Numbered from the stretch's first letter, positions 49,668-60,124 are shown. The stretch: DNA of 64,000 nt from Bifidobacterium pseudolongum subsp. globosum (GCF_004155535.1 NZ_RYUH01000009.1:1-64000), one strand, 5' to 3'. Translations and numbers: made by a program. The notes: a model not told the origin generated them from the letters alone.

Positions 49668-52028
49668 ATGGACATCAAATCCACCCAACAACACGGCGCC
49701 CGCGGTGCCATCGTTCGCATCGCCGCGGTCGTCGTTGCGGTAGCGATGCTCATCGCGACCGCCATGTTCGGCGTCGGCCGTGCGCAGGCCGCCGAGCTGA
49801 CGGCCAGCGCTGACCCGACGACGTTCACGCAGTGGACCGAAGGCGTCGGCAACCCGGTCGACCCGCGTTCCACCGGCCGCGTCTGGACCGACAAATCGGT
49901 CACGACCGGCGACGTGACGCTCGACGCCGGTGACGGCAAGCAGGTCGTCATCGCCAAGGACCAGGCCAGCGACTTCCTCGTCGGCCTGTCCGCCATGTCG
50001 AGCGCACAGCAGATCACCGGCATGAGCAGCGGCAGCAAGCCGCTCGACGTGACGCTCGTGCTTGACGTCTCCGGCTCGATGGCCGGCACGATGGGCCGCG
50101 GCTACCGCCCGGCGTATGGCAACGACCTCGACTACACCGCGTACATCAAGACCGATGACGGCAGCTACAAGGCCGTGTCGTACGATTACACGCTGAGCGT
50201 CGACGGCAATGTCGCCTACAAGGACGGCGACACGGTCATTTATGCCAAGACAAGCGCCGAAGACACGAACCCGGACCATGTGCAGCTGTACAACTCGTAC
50301 CGCATCACCTATCTGGACGCGCTCAAGACGGCCGTCAATGGCTTCCTCGGCCAGATGGCGAGCCGCAACGCGTCCATCGCCGACGCGGCCGCGAAGAACC
50401 GTGCCGCCATCGTCACGTTCGAGTCCAACGCGAAGATCGAATCCCGCTACACCAGCGACACGGCCGCGCTCGAAGGCATCGTCAACGGCCTGACCGACCT
50501 CGGCGGCACGAATTCCGCGAAGGGCTTCCAGCTCGCCCACACGCTGATCGACGAGGACAAGCGCGCGAACGCCGATTCCGTCGTCATCTTCTTCACTGAC
50601 GGCGATCCGTGGGACGGCAACGAAGCGGTCCTCGAGGCGAAGTCGATCAAGGACGCCGGCACGCGCATCTATGCGGTCGGCACGTTCGAGACCGACGACG
50701 TCAATGAGCTGGGCTCGTACTCCAACCGCTATATGAACGCCGTGTCGAGCAACTACCCGAACGCGACCGGAACCGTGAGCGGCGACCTCGGTGAGCGCGC
50801 GCCGGATTCCGACTACTACATGAACGCCGCGGACGCCGACCAGCTCAAGAACATCTTCAACGACATCTGGACCGCGATCTCGAGCAAGCCGAGCTCGCCG
50901 ATCACCACCACGACCGAGTCGGGCATGGAGCGCGGCACCGTCACCTTCACCGACGAACTCGGTGAATACATGACGGTCAAGGACTTCACCAGCGTCGTGT
51001 TCGCGGGTGAGCAGTTCACGAAGAAGACCGCCGAGATGAGCGAGGACGGCAAGACCACGGCCTACACGTTCGAAGGCGAAGTCGCCGGCAACCCGATCTA
51101 CGGCACCGCGAACCTCGCCGACCTGGCCATCACCGTCACACACGGTGAGCAGACCGACACGGTGAGCGTGCAGGTGCCCGAGCAGCTGCTCCCACTGCGC
51201 CTGTACTCGGCGACGGTCGACCAGAACGGCGCCGTGTCCACCACGATCAACGACACGTTCCCGATCCGCGTGTTCTACTCCGTGGCGCTCAAGGACGGCG
51301 TCGAGGAGGCGCTGGCGAACCCGGACGAGGCGCTCGCCGCATACATCGCCGCGAACGGCGAGACGTTCACCTCGAACAAGTACGAAGCCAACGCGGAGCT
51401 CGGCTCCACGACCGCCGCGTTCACACCGGCCGCGTCGAACGACTTCTACTACTTCGTCAACGACACGCCGCTGTACAACACGCAGAACACCAACGACCCG
51501 GCCAAGTCGGTCGACGCGAACGGCACCTACCACTACATGCGCACGTATTACGCGGACAACGCGAAGCACGAGCAGTGGATCACCGTCAGCGGCGCAGACG
51601 CGAACGGCAAGACGCAGACCGGCGCGAACGGCAACGTCTACGTGCCGGCCGGCACCGTGCGCATGGGCCTCGCGAACTACACCGTCGCGAAGAAGTCCAA
51701 TGTGACGAACACGGCCACGGCCGCGATCGCCCCGCGTTGGGACGGCACCGCCGTCAACGTGGCGCTCGGCAACAACGGCCGCCTCGCCTTCGCCGAGGAG
51801 CCGGCCGTGCCGACCCCGGAACCGAGCGAACCGGCCGCGAGCGCGCAGCCTGAGGCGCCGGCCACGGACGCGGCACCGCAGGCGCCGGCGTCCGAATCGC
51901 CGGCGAACACCGGCTCGAACGTCGCATTGATCGTGTGCATCGCCGCGGCACTGCTGTGCGCGGGCCTCGGCACGCTCAAGCTGGCACGTCGTGATTCGAA
52001 CGACCGCAGCACTCGGCGAAAGCACTGA
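49668..52028 (+). CDS. VWA-domain surface protein with variant sorting signal
   Basis: The 786-residue protein has a signal peptide ([21 protein letters not shown]), a von Willebrand A domain with the MIDAS motif DVSGSM at about residues 132-137, and a long beta-rich region. The carboxyl end is Pro/Glu/Ala-rich, then SPANTGS, a hydrophobic segment and a basic tail. The ANTG resembles the end of LPxTG, with the Leu-Pro part altered to Ser-Pro. This is the layout of pilus-tip or other wall-bound adhesins. The ATG at 49668 follows GAAGGAA. No sortase or other pilin lies in the window. Confidence 0.85.
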   Translation: MDIKSTQQHGARGAIVRIAAVVVAVAMLIATAMFGVGRAQAAELTASADPTTFTQWTEGVGNPVDPRSTGRVWTDKSVTTGDVTLDAGDGKQVVIAKDQASDFLVGLSAMSSAQQITGMSSGSKPLDVTLVLDVSGSMAGTMGRGYRPAYGNDLDYTAYIKTDDGSYKAVSYDYTLSVDGNVAYKDGDTVIYAKTSAEDTNPDHVQLYNSYRITYLDALKTAVNGFLGQMASRNASIADAAAKNRAAIVTFESNAKIESRYTSDTAALEGIVNGLTDLGGTNSAKGFQLAHTLIDEDKRANADSVVIFFTDGDPWDGNEAVLEAKSIKDAGTRIYAVGTFETDDVNELGSYSNRYMNAVSSNYPNATGTVSGDLGERAPDSDYYMNAADADQLKNIFNDIWTAISSKPSSPITTTTESGMERGTVTFTDELGEYMTVKDFTSVVFAGEQFTKKTAEMSEDGKTTAYTFEGEVAGNPIYGTANLADLAITVTHGEQTDTVSVQVPEQLLPLRLYSATVDQNGAVSTTINDTFPIRVFYSVALKDGVEEALANPDEALAAYIAANGETFTSNKYEANAELGSTTAAFTPAASNDFYYFVNDTPLYNTQNTNDPAKSVDANGTYHYMRTYYADNAKHEQWITVSGADANGKTQTGANGNVYVPAGTVRMGLANYTVAKKSNVTNTATAAIAPRWDGTAVNVALGNNGRLAFAEEPAVPTPEPSEPAASAQPEAPATDAAPQAPASESPANTGSNVALIVCIAAALLCAGLGTLKLARRDSNDRSTRRKH

Positions 52029-52047
52029 AACAGCTGAACACGCCCCC

Positions 52048-52083
52048 GCGGGGCCGCATCCGGGCAGCCGGGTGCGGCCCCGC
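52048..52083 (+). terminator. VWA gene terminator
   Basis: gcggggccgca pairs with tgcggccccgc with a short inner extension. It lies about 20 bp after the stop, with no clear T run. Confidence 0.65.
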
Positions 52084-52227
52084 GCGCGTATAGTGGACAA
52101 TTGTTTTGCGGTCAGGGTAGAACGTGGCGCACTGCGGCAGCGTGAGGTAATCTCGAATGTTCACAAACGCAATGCATGCGCAGCACGGAACGCACCTGCC
52201 GTACCCAACGAGGAAAAGAGGAACCAC

Positions 52228-52875
52228 ATGGTGGACGCACACGACGACGAAGTGTATTCGGCAACGAACTCACGGCTCATCTGGATTGACTGCGAGATGA
52301 CCGGGCTCGACATCTTCCACGACGAACTGTGCGAGATCTCCGTGGTCCCCACGGACTTCGAACTCAACGTGCTCGACGAGGGCATCGACTTCGTGATCAA
52401 ACCGTCCGACGCGGCCGTGGCGCATATGAACGACTTCGTGCGCGCCATGCACACCCGTTCCGGCCTCATCGACGAATGGGACGACGGCCTTGACGTAGCC
52501 GAGGCCGAGCGCCGCGTCATCGAATACGTGAAGCGGTTCACGCCGGAAGGTGTCAAGCCGTTGCTCGCCGGCAACTCCGTGGGCTCCGACAAGAAGTTCC
52601 TCGACCGGTACATGCCCGGCCTCATGGAACACCTGCACTACCGTGTGATCGACGTGAGCACAATCAAGGAGCTCGCCCGCCGCTGGTACCCGGCCGTCTA
52701 CCGCAACCGCCCCGCCAAGAACGGCGGCCACCGCGCGCTCGCCGACATCATCGAATCGCTCGACGAACTGCGCTACTACCGTGCCGCGGTCATGGCACCC
52801 GAACCGGGGCCCAGCGATGCCCAGGCGCAGCAGATCGCCGCGGCGGTGGAACAGTCAAGCATCCTGGACAAGTGA
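52228..52875 (+). CDS. orn: Oligoribonuclease
   Basis: Orn degrades two- to five-base RNA fragments. The 215-residue DEDDh exonuclease has the first acidic pair in [11 protein letters not shown], the central Asp in [18 protein letters not shown], and the last His-Asp in [16 protein letters not shown] precedes the ATG at 52228. A HAD phosphatase follows closely. Confidence 0.96.
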   Translation: MVDAHDDEVYSATNSRLIWIDCEMTGLDIFHDELCEISVVPTDFELNVLDEGIDFVIKPSDAAVAHMNDFVRAMHTRSGLIDEWDDGLDVAEAERRVIEYVKRFTPEGVKPLLAGNSVGSDKKFLDRYMPGLMEHLHYRVIDVSTIKELARRWYPAVYRNRPAKNGGHRALADIIESLDELRYYRAAVMAPEPGPSDAQAQQIAAAVEQSSILDK

Positions 52876-52893
52876 CCGAAAGCTGGCGTGGAT

Positions 52894-53736
52894 ATGACCG
52901 ATGAACTGAAGGATTGGGCCTCGATCGACACACCGCAGGACATTCGCCTCGTGGTGGCGGACATGGACGGCACGCTGCTCGACGCGGACAGCGAATTGCC
53001 GTTGGGGTTCTGGCCCATGCTGGACCGCCTCGAACAGCGCGGCATCGCATTCGTGCCCGCGAGCGGCCGCCAATACCAGACGCTGCAGCAGATGTTCGCG
53101 CGTGCGGGCCGGCCGATGTCGTTCATCGCCGAAAACGGCAACGTGGTGGCGGTCGATGGCCAGATTGTGGAGACGCACGGTGTGAACCACGAGATCACCG
53201 ATCAGGTGATCAGCATGGTCGACGCCACGAGCGAAGACCTGGGGCTGGTGGTGTGCGGGCTCAACAGCGCGTATATCCAGCGCACCGACGCACCATTTGT
53301 GGCCGAGGCGAGCAAATACTACAAGGCGCTCACTGAGGTCAAGGACCTGCGCGAAGTGCTGCGCTATGACGACGAGAAGATCCTCAAACTCGCCATCTTC
53401 GACTTCGGCGACGCCGAATCCATGGCGCGCAACGAGCTCGGATTTGTGAGCGACCCTTACGAATACGTGGTTTCGGGCGCCCATTGGGTGGACATCATGG
53501 ACAAGCATGTCGACAAGGGCGAAGGCGTCAAGGCCATCCAGCGCGCCCTTGGCGTGACCCGCGCCCAGACGGCCGCGTTCGGCGATTACCTCAACGACAT
53601 CGGCATGCTCAACGAAGCGGAGTTCTCGTTCGCCATGGCCAATGCGCACGAAGGCGTCAAGAAGGCGGCGCATTACCTTGCGCCGGCGAACACCGAAGAA
53701 GGTGTGATCCGCGTCGTGGACCGGTTGGTCGGGTAA
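52894..53736 (+). CDS. HAD-superfamily hydrolase, Cof type
   Basis: The 280-residue protein is a class IIB HAD phosphatase. The nucleophile motif is VADMDGTLLD and the last acidic motif is FGDYLNDIGML. Such enzymes dephosphorylate sugar phosphates or flavin precursors; the substrate here is not predictable. The ATG at 52894 was chosen, a GTG two codons upstream being an alternative. One base separates it from the helicase gene. Confidence 0.88.
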   Translation: MTDELKDWASIDTPQDIRLVVADMDGTLLDADSELPLGFWPMLDRLEQRGIAFVPASGRQYQTLQQMFARAGRPMSFIAENGNVVAVDGQIVETHGVNHEITDQVISMVDATSEDLGLVVCGLNSAYIQRTDAPFVAEASKYYKALTEVKDLREVLRYDDEKILKLAIFDFGDAESMARNELGFVSDPYEYVVSGAHWVDIMDKHVDKGEGVKAIQRALGVTRAQTAAFGDYLNDIGMLNEAEFSFAMANAHEGVKKAAHYLAPANTEEGVIRVVDRLVG

Positions 53737-53737
53737 C

Positions 53738-55144
53738 ATGCGGCAGTCCGAAGCGCTGAGCATCATGGAGGCCGGCGCCAACGTGTTCCTCACCGGCGCG
53801 CCGGGCGCGGGCAAGACCTATACGCTCAACGAGTTCATCCACCATGCGCGCACACATGGCACGTCGGTCGCCGTCACGGCGAGCACCGGCATCGCCGCCA
53901 CGCATATCAACGGGCAGACGATCCACGCATGGAGCGGCGCGGGCGTGGCGACCGCGCTCACCGACCAGCTCATCAAACTCATCCGCAGCCGCCGGCGCAC
54001 CAAACTCAACGCGGCGGACGTGCTCGTGATCGACGAGGTCTCGATGATGCACGCGTGGCTGTTCGACATGGTCGACCAGATCTGCCGCATCGTACGGCGC
54101 GACAGCCGGCCGTTCGGCGGCCTGCAGGTGGTGTGTTCGGGTGATTTCTTCCAACTGCCGCCGGTCAGCGTCTCGTCGCGCAACCACGACGTGATCACAC
54201 CAAGCCCGGAATATCTGGCCTCGCGCGAGCGCTATGCGCGCGCGGGCCGCAACCCGGAGGGGTTCATCACCGAATCGTTCGCGTGGAGCGAGCTCGACCC
54301 GGTGATCTGCTATCTCGACGAACAACACCGCCAGGACGACGGCCAGCTGCTGCGCGTCCTCACCGACATCCGCCAAGGCTGCGTGAGCCAACAGGACCGC
54401 GACGTGCTCGTCACGCGCCTCGGCGCCCAACCGCCGCAAGGCAAGCAGGCCGTGCACCTCTTTCCCAGCAACCAGCAGGCGGACCGCCTCAACAGCGACC
54501 GCCTGCAGCGCATCGACGCCGAGGAACACAGTTTTGAGGCGCAGACAGCCGGGCCGGCGAACCTCGTGGAGCGGCTCGAACGCAACATGCTCGCGCCGAA
54601 GCACCTCGTGCTCAAAGCCGGCGCCGAAGTGATGGCCGTGCGCAACGACCCCGACCACCAGTACGTCAACGGGTCGCTCGGCACCGTGCGTGGATTCGCG
54701 AATGAGAACAAGGGCGGCTGGCCGATCGTGGAGTTTGAGAACGGCAACATCGTGACGATGGGCCCGGCCTCGTGGCAGATGATGGACGGCGAGACCGTGC
54801 TCGCCGAAGTCGCGCAGGTGCCGTTGCGGTGCGCGTGGGCCATCACCATCCACAAATCGCAGGGCATGACGCTCGATTCGGCGGTGATGGACCTCAAGCG
54901 CACGTTCGCGCCCGGCATGGGCTATGTGGCGCTGTCGCGTGTGGAGCGGCTCGACGGCCTGTATCTGACCGGCGTGAACGAACGCATGTTCCTCATGAGC
55001 GACGACGCGATTCGGCTCGACGGCGATTTGCGCGCCAAGTCGGCCGCCGCGGTGCGGCAGCTGCAGCGCGACGGCGCCGAGTCGTTCGTGCGGCAACAGC
55101 GCGCCCGCGAAGAGGACGAGTTCGTGCAGGACGAGCTGTTCTGA
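53738..55144 (+). CDS. Pif1-like DNA helicase
   Basis: The 468-residue superfamily 1B helicase has Walker A LTGAPGAGKTYTL, motif Ia TASTGIAATHINGQTIHAW, Walker B VLVIDEVSM, motif III GDFFQLPPV and the late motif ITIHKSQGMTLD with YVALSRV. These are typical of Pif1/Rrm3 proteins that unwind structured DNA and help replication. It is shorter than eukaryotic Pif1 and lacks extra domains. It is coupled to the HAD gene by a one-base gap. Confidence 0.9.
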   Translation: MRQSEALSIMEAGANVFLTGAPGAGKTYTLNEFIHHARTHGTSVAVTASTGIAATHINGQTIHAWSGAGVATALTDQLIKLIRSRRRTKLNAADVLVIDEVSMMHAWLFDMVDQICRIVRRDSRPFGGLQVVCSGDFFQLPPVSVSSRNHDVITPSPEYLASRERYARAGRNPEGFITESFAWSELDPVICYLDEQHRQDDGQLLRVLTDIRQGCVSQQDRDVLVTRLGAQPPQGKQAVHLFPSNQQADRLNSDRLQRIDAEEHSFEAQTAGPANLVERLERNMLAPKHLVLKAGAEVMAVRNDPDHQYVNGSLGTVRGFANENKGGWPIVEFENGNIVTMGPASWQMMDGETVLAEVAQVPLRCAWAITIHKSQGMTLDSAVMDLKRTFAPGMGYVALSRVERLDGLYLTGVNERMFLMSDDAIRLDGDLRAKSAAAVRQLQRDGAESFVRQQRAREEDEFVQDELF

Positions 55145-55293
55145 GCGGGCGGTCTGCAGGGTGCGGTGCGCGTGAATACGCTCTGCGAAGTGCCGGCGCG
55201 TGTGCGGGGCGGCCATAACTACAATGGGTTGCTGTGAACCAGTGCGCGGGTACGATGCCCGCGCCAGCAGCAACCAGAAAGAGGAGAGCCGCC

Positions 55294-55719
55294 ATGAAGC
55301 ACAGGAACGCATATGTTATTTCGGGGATTGGTGCGATTGTGCTGTTCGTGGCGTTCATCATGTACAGCTCGGCGCCGGTGCCGCTGTGGAACTGGATCAA
55401 GCTGTCCGACCTGCTCACCATTGTGGGCGGGCTCATGTTCATTGTGCCCTTCTATCAGCTGTCGGTGCGCGCCAAGACGCGCGAGCACGCGCCGAACCCG
55501 TGGGTGTGGCAGGTGCTGCCGGTCGTGGGCATGGTGCTCATGATCATCGGCCTGCTCATTCCCAACGACTTCGTCTCGTTCGGTGCCGTGGCACTGTGCG
55601 ACGTGCTGTACTTCCTGGGCTGCGTGGGCATGCTCATGATCTTCGTCTACCCGCTGCACACGGTGAACGACGAGATGCTCGAAGATGATGTGGAGAGCCG
55701 CGCGGCTGGCGACAAGTAG
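55294..55719 (+). CDS. Small four-helix membrane protein, unknown function
   Basis: The 141-residue protein has four hydrophobic segments (AYVISGIGAIVLFVAFIMY, LTIVGGLMFIVPFYQL, VLPVVGMVLMIIGLLIP and LYFLGCVGMLMIFVYPL) and a short acidic tail. I do not recognise the family. The ATG at 55294 follows AAAGAGGAG. A clear terminator ends the unit, separating it from the RyR/TIR locus. Confidence 0.7.
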   Translation: MKHRNAYVISGIGAIVLFVAFIMYSSAPVPLWNWIKLSDLLTIVGGLMFIVPFYQLSVRAKTREHAPNPWVWQVLPVVGMVLMIIGLLIPNDFVSFGAVALCDVLYFLGCVGMLMIFVYPLHTVNDEMLEDDVESRAAGDK

Positions 55720-55749
55720 TCACCGTTCAGGTTCCTGCATTCTGTGATT

Positions 55750-55775
55750 GCCGTGCCTACGGGCACGGCTTTTTT
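55750..55775 (+). terminator. Terminator before the RyR/TIR locus
   Basis: gccgtgcc pairs with ggcacggc around tacg, followed by six T. Confidence 0.9.
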
Positions 55776-55942
55776 GATGGAAATGACTGTCTGCCGCTAC
55801 CCGGGATGTATGTTCAAATATTCATGACACGCGTGAAAGCATATAGGAAAGGTGGAATACTGTATGCAGTACGTTTGCTGGTGAGGGATTCGCGGCACAA
55901 GGTGTGAGCCCGGTCATTCATTGGTGGGAGTGGGAGAGAACC

Positions 55943-58096
55943 ATGGGTTGGGTATATGCGCTCGAAGCAGCTGTGACGGTGGCGCTGATGGTCTTGATAT
56001 TCCGTCGCCGGCGAGACCATCCGGGCATCATGTTGATTGTTATGTATGTGATCTGTGTGCTGACCAGCTTGATGGCCGTCTACACGGTATGGGGAGCGGA
56101 GTATGGGCACAATGTCGCGGCTTGGATGCACGCCGTGCCTTGGGCGGTGGTGAATGCGATCACGATTTTCATGGGAGGCGGTGATTTTGATTTTGCCCCG
56201 GCGTTTGCCAACAATCCATATGTGGGGCCAGTGAGCATGGCGTATGAATGCTCCAGACTGTGTGCATTGTTCACCCTTGGAACCGTGATTGTCTCACTGT
56301 TCACAGGGGCGATGATGGACAGGCTCCGTGTGATGTTCCGGATCGGCAGGTGTCGTTCGGTCATTCGCGTGCACTTCCCTGAACATACTGATGTTTCCCA
56401 AATCAACGACTTTGTGAAGACACTCGAAGGCAAAACAGATGATGACACCCTCGTGTCGATCAACAGGCCCAGTTACTACCAAGAGGAGGACTTGGGGCGC
56501 AAGGTCAAGAACCTGGTATTTCAGGAATCGATTGTGCATCGAGCCGCCCGCAAAGCGCAGGAGGTTGTGGATATTCGCTTCGGGGAAACCGGCGTGAGTG
56601 TGGACACCAGATTGCGTGTGGAAGCTGACTCGAAAGTGGTGCCGCGTCATGGTGGGGAACAGCGGGACACCGGGGTGAAACACGATGTGATCATGATGGA
56701 TTATGATGACATGGTTGCGCGTGACTACATCGCGCGGGTGTTCATCCCGGAGGAGACGCGCCGAATCAAGGGCTATTCACTGGATGAGATTGGAGATCTG
56801 CGTGCCATAAAGCCCACGAAGGTATTGATTATCGGTGACCTTGCCGGTTTGGGAGGACAGATACTTCGACGCGTCGTCATGAACAGTCAGCGGCCTTCCG
56901 AAGCTGAATCGCATGCCACATTCCGTCTCGGGCAATCCGCGGACAATCCTTCCGACGTCTTCCCTGACATCACATTCTGCACGTTCCGTAAGGATGAGAC
57001 GCTGGGCGCCTATAGGGGCCGATACCCGATGCTTGACGAATTCGCCAGCATTAAGTACTTGGATTGTGGAGCCGAGTCGGAGGAACTGTACACCGTACTG
57101 AAGGAATCGTTGGAGGACGGCAATCCATTCGATTATGTAGTGGTCGCTGGCAGTGACACGATTGAGAATTCACACGTTGCCAGGGATATCCGTTTCTATC
57201 TTGTCAGTCATATGAAGGCTTCAGATGCAGAAAAGCAATGTGGATGGCCCAATATTGCGGCATATGCGGAGGAAGAATCATTATTGGCGGCTGTACAGGG
57301 GGCGGATGTCCATAACGCCAAACCGGCTCCATCCGCTTCAAGGGGAAAGGCCGGGGCCGCTGGGCAAAGCGAGAGTGCTGGAATTCAGACCGCCGACATC
57401 AAGTATTTTGGCTCGCGTTCGCAACTGTACGCTCTCGATGGGCTGAAGAATGGCGACATGGATCATGATGCAAGATTGATCAACGCTTTCTATTGTGTGG
57501 AAGGCGGAAAGTATGGCAAAGAAGAGCAATGGGATGACTTGATTGAGGAAGTCAAGGGAAAGGAGTGCGAGCAGTGGAATGGAGTCTCGCAGTTCGATCG
57601 CAACTCCAGTCGTGCCAGTGCTGAATTCATCGAGGTGCAGAACGCTTGGCGCGAACGCCTGCTTGATATAGAGGGGAAGAAAAACGTGGATTTGCGTATC
57701 ATGCAGCTTGAGCATTTGCGGTGGTGCGCCTTCCTCGCCGCCATGGGGTTCACCCCCATGTCCGATGACACGTGTGAAAAGCGTTTCAACATGGCTCATG
57801 AAGGCAACGCGTACTGGAGGAATTCATTCGGAACTCCCGAAAAGGTCAGAAAAGACTCTGTAAAGGATTGTATGAAGTTCGCCCGAGCGGATACCCCCGA
57901 TTGCCTGAATTCCTCATATGAGCATATATGTCTGACTCCGTGGGATAACTTGGATCATGCCTCCACAATATGCAACAAGTTGGATGGTAAAAAAACATGC
58001 ACATACGATTTTAAAAAGAATGATTACGTTGTGCTATCTCTGCTCGAATTCATCAAACACGCTCAAACTCAGGGTGTCACTGCGAAAGATGTCTGA
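55943..58096 (+). CDS. Membrane protein with Rossmann-like and RyR-like domains, A
   Basis: The 717-residue protein has hydrophobic segments at about 6-20, 29-50 and 106-122. Between the last two lies a re-entrant-like stretch NAITIFMGGGDFDF (71-84) that recalls a pore helix and filter. A cytoplasmic part follows, with a Rossmann-like PTKVLIIGDLAGLGGQILRR. The carboxyl region has MQLEHLRWCAFLAAMGF and YEHICLTPWDNL, matching the pattern of RyR domains (EHxxW, Gly-aromatic and a late Pro-Trp segment). Its shape matches bacterial channel-like proteins with TrkA-N and RyR domains. Paralogue of the protein at 60125. GGGAGAG sets the start at 55943. Confidence 0.72.
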   Translation: MGWVYALEAAVTVALMVLIFRRRRDHPGIMLIVMYVICVLTSLMAVYTVWGAEYGHNVAAWMHAVPWAVVNAITIFMGGGDFDFAPAFANNPYVGPVSMAYECSRLCALFTLGTVIVSLFTGAMMDRLRVMFRIGRCRSVIRVHFPEHTDVSQINDFVKTLEGKTDDDTLVSINRPSYYQEEDLGRKVKNLVFQESIVHRAARKAQEVVDIRFGETGVSVDTRLRVEADSKVVPRHGGEQRDTGVKHDVIMMDYDDMVARDYIARVFIPEETRRIKGYSLDEIGDLRAIKPTKVLIIGDLAGLGGQILRRVVMNSQRPSEAESHATFRLGQSADNPSDVFPDITFCTFRKDETLGAYRGRYPMLDEFASIKYLDCGAESEELYTVLKESLEDGNPFDYVVVAGSDTIENSHVARDIRFYLVSHMKASDAEKQCGWPNIAAYAEEESLLAAVQGADVHNAKPAPSASRGKAGAAGQSESAGIQTADIKYFGSRSQLYALDGLKNGDMDHDARLINAFYCVEGGKYGKEEQWDDLIEEVKGKECEQWNGVSQFDRNSSRASAEFIEVQNAWRERLLDIEGKKNVDLRIMQLEHLRWCAFLAAMGFTPMSDDTCEKRFNMAHEGNAYWRNSFGTPEKVRKDSVKDCMKFARADTPDCLNSSYEHICLTPWDNLDHASTICNKLDGKKTCTYDFKKNDYVVLSLLEFIKHAQTQGVTAKDV

Positions 58097-58262
58097 TTCG
58101 GATTTTGAGATGTCGGTAAGACTGATTTGACGATGCAATTGAAGAGTGGAAGCATGGGAATATCGATGTATATCGATACATATTATTCAGTGGCTCGCCT
58201 TGTTCCGTCACGGTGATGTGTGGAGTGGCTTCGGGGTTGGTGGGCCATGCGAGAGAAGGAAT
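58092..58262 (+). repeat. Leader repeat, copy 1
   Basis: From the stop codon of gene A to the ribosome binding site of the secreted protein, this segment is repeated at 63826-64000 with a small number of substitutions. It contains the palindrome-like atcgatgtatatcgat and a conserved stretch attcagtggctcgcctt. It probably carries the promoter of the gene that follows. Confidence 0.85.
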
Positions 58263-58266
58263 TACC

Positions 58267-59850
58267 ATGAGGGTATTCAAGAGATTTGCTGCAGGTATGG
58301 TGGCCGCGGGCATGGCGTTGGCCATGCTGCCGGTCGCTGCCGCGCAGGCGGATGACGGGTATGACTGGTCGCATCCGATAACCATCTCGGATGTTCAGGT
58401 CACTGCTGTTACTGACACGACCGCAGATGTTACTTTCAAATACGCATTCGATGAGGCTAAATTCAAGAAACTTCTGCCGGATGCCAAGATTACGCGTGTG
58501 TGCTTCATTGTCAATGTCGATAAGATTCTGACAATGAAGCCTGAGCAACGGTTCTATGAGTCTTCGTGGGCAACTGGGCGGGACCCCTACGATGACGATC
58601 CCAAACTATGTGCCGACATGGTTGGGGATGACGTGGCCACTCCCGAACAAGAACAGGAGTTTTATAGTCTGAAGACCGTACCTCTCACCATGACGATGGG
58701 TAACAAGGCATATACAGAAGCAACCCTCACGGCATACAGTTTTCTGCGTGGTGATTCTCTTACGGGGAATGAACTCAAGAAAGCGGGCACCGCATCAGTG
58801 CATCTGAAGGGGCTGCAACCAAATATGTGGTATGGCAATAAGAATGTGCCCCAGAAGAATGAGGATGAATACATCTATCCCATGTCCAGTGGTTCGCTGG
58901 CTCGTTGGCTCCTGTTCCGTGAGAAGTTAAGGGAAATCGCGCAACCCGGGGCGTTCGACCAGGTTATGGAATATGACGATACATGTTGGACTTCTAACGA
59001 TACGAAAGAGCCATGCAAACAGAAGAGGAAGTATGCACTGAACAAGAATTATGGACAGCCAATCAACATTGATATGAATCAGCTATTCATCGGTGCTCAT
59101 ATTGATTATGATGAGTATTATGATGGAGTAAAATATGGCGATTATTTCAGTGTGTATGGCGATGCCGTGCAGGTTCCGTCATTCACTACGAAACCGAAGG
59201 CCTCGGGGAGCACGGTTGCGTTCACAGATGTGAATTCGAAGACGCCGCATGCCGATGATATCCGTTGGCTGGCTGAGAACAAGATCTCGGAAGGGTACAA
59301 GAACGCGAATGGCACGTACCGGTTCGAGGGCATGACGCCGGTGTACCGTCAGGACATGGCCGCGTTCCTGCGCCGCGAGGCCGCCAATCGTGACATCGCG
59401 GACGCGGCGTCGTGGAAGCCGTCGGCCGCGGATCGCACCCGATTCCGTGACGTCACGTGCACGGCCGACAACAAGGGCAACCGCAATACGCCACATTGCG
59501 AGGACATCCTGTGGCTGGCGCACGCGGGCATCTCCGAGGGCTGGAAAGAGAAGGATGGTTCGAGCACGTTCCGTGGCATGGACACGGTCAAGAGGCAGGA
59601 CATGGCCGCGTTCCTGAAGCGTCTGGCCGCCAAGGCGGGCAAGGGCGGCAATGTCAAGCCGAAGACCGATTTCACCGATGTGTTCGCCGACACGCCCCAT
59701 AAGGCCGAAATCCAGTGGCTGGGCGGTTCGGGCATCAGCGAGGGTTATAGGAACGCGAACGGCACTTGGCGTTTCGAGGGCATGACGAGTGTGTACCGTC
59801 AGGACATGGCCGCGTTCATCCACCGCCTCGACAACCTGATCGCAAAATGA
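58267..59850 (+). CDS. Secreted protein with three SLH-like repeats
   Basis: The 527-residue protein has a signal peptide (FAAGMVAAGMALAMLPVAAAQA, cleaved before DDG). Its first 300 residues form a domain I do not recognise; it holds four or more Cys and Tyr-rich loops. The carboxyl part has three repeats starting with FTDV or FRDV at about residues 319, 393 and 469, each with a WLA/WLG and RQDMAAFLRR-type end. This is the S-layer-homology-like repeat found in bifidobacterial surface proteins, so it is likely held at the cell wall. The base composition is lower in GC in the first part than in the repeats. AGAAGGA sets the start at 58267. Confidence 0.75.
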   Translation: MRVFKRFAAGMVAAGMALAMLPVAAAQADDGYDWSHPITISDVQVTAVTDTTADVTFKYAFDEAKFKKLLPDAKITRVCFIVNVDKILTMKPEQRFYESSWATGRDPYDDDPKLCADMVGDDVATPEQEQEFYSLKTVPLTMTMGNKAYTEATLTAYSFLRGDSLTGNELKKAGTASVHLKGLQPNMWYGNKNVPQKNEDEYIYPMSSGSLARWLLFREKLREIAQPGAFDQVMEYDDTCWTSNDTKEPCKQKRKYALNKNYGQPINIDMNQLFIGAHIDYDEYYDGVKYGDYFSVYGDAVQVPSFTTKPKASGSTVAFTDVNSKTPHADDIRWLAENKISEGYKNANGTYRFEGMTPVYRQDMAAFLRREAANRDIADAASWKPSAADRTRFRDVTCTADNKGNRNTPHCEDILWLAHAGISEGWKEKDGSSTFRGMDTVKRQDMAAFLKRLAAKAGKGGNVKPKTDFTDVFADTPHKAEIQWLGGSGISEGYRNANGTWRFEGMTSVYRQDMAAFIHRLDNLIAK

Positions 59851-59871
59851 GGTTGCCATAGCCGCAATGGC

Positions 59872-59931
59872 ATGAGGAGTGTGTCTTTGCGCGCGTCTTC
59901 GGACGTATGCGTACGAAGGCATACTCCTCAT
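59872..59931 (+). terminator. Terminator after the SLH-like protein gene
   Basis: atgaggagt pairs with actcctcat, and the inner part folds further around ttcg. It separates the secreted gene from RyR protein B. Confidence 0.7.
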
Positions 59932-60124
59932 TTGTGTATGGTCCGCGAATTGCGTACAGTCCTATGGGGCGCACTTGGAGTTCGGGCACTGGAGCGGCAG
60001 ATGGTGCTGCCGCCTCATGCGCGTCAGGAAGGCGCATCACGCGTGTCGGACGGTATTTATTGCTATTGTTTGGTAATGCTTGGTACAGCGAGCAAGGCAG
60101 CACAGGGGAGTGGGGAAATCAATA

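Noticed and set aside
49533..52100. Open frame of 855 codons on the minus strand
   Set aside because: It is the shadow of the VWA surface protein gene, is rich in Arg, Val and Gly, and has no recognisable domain.
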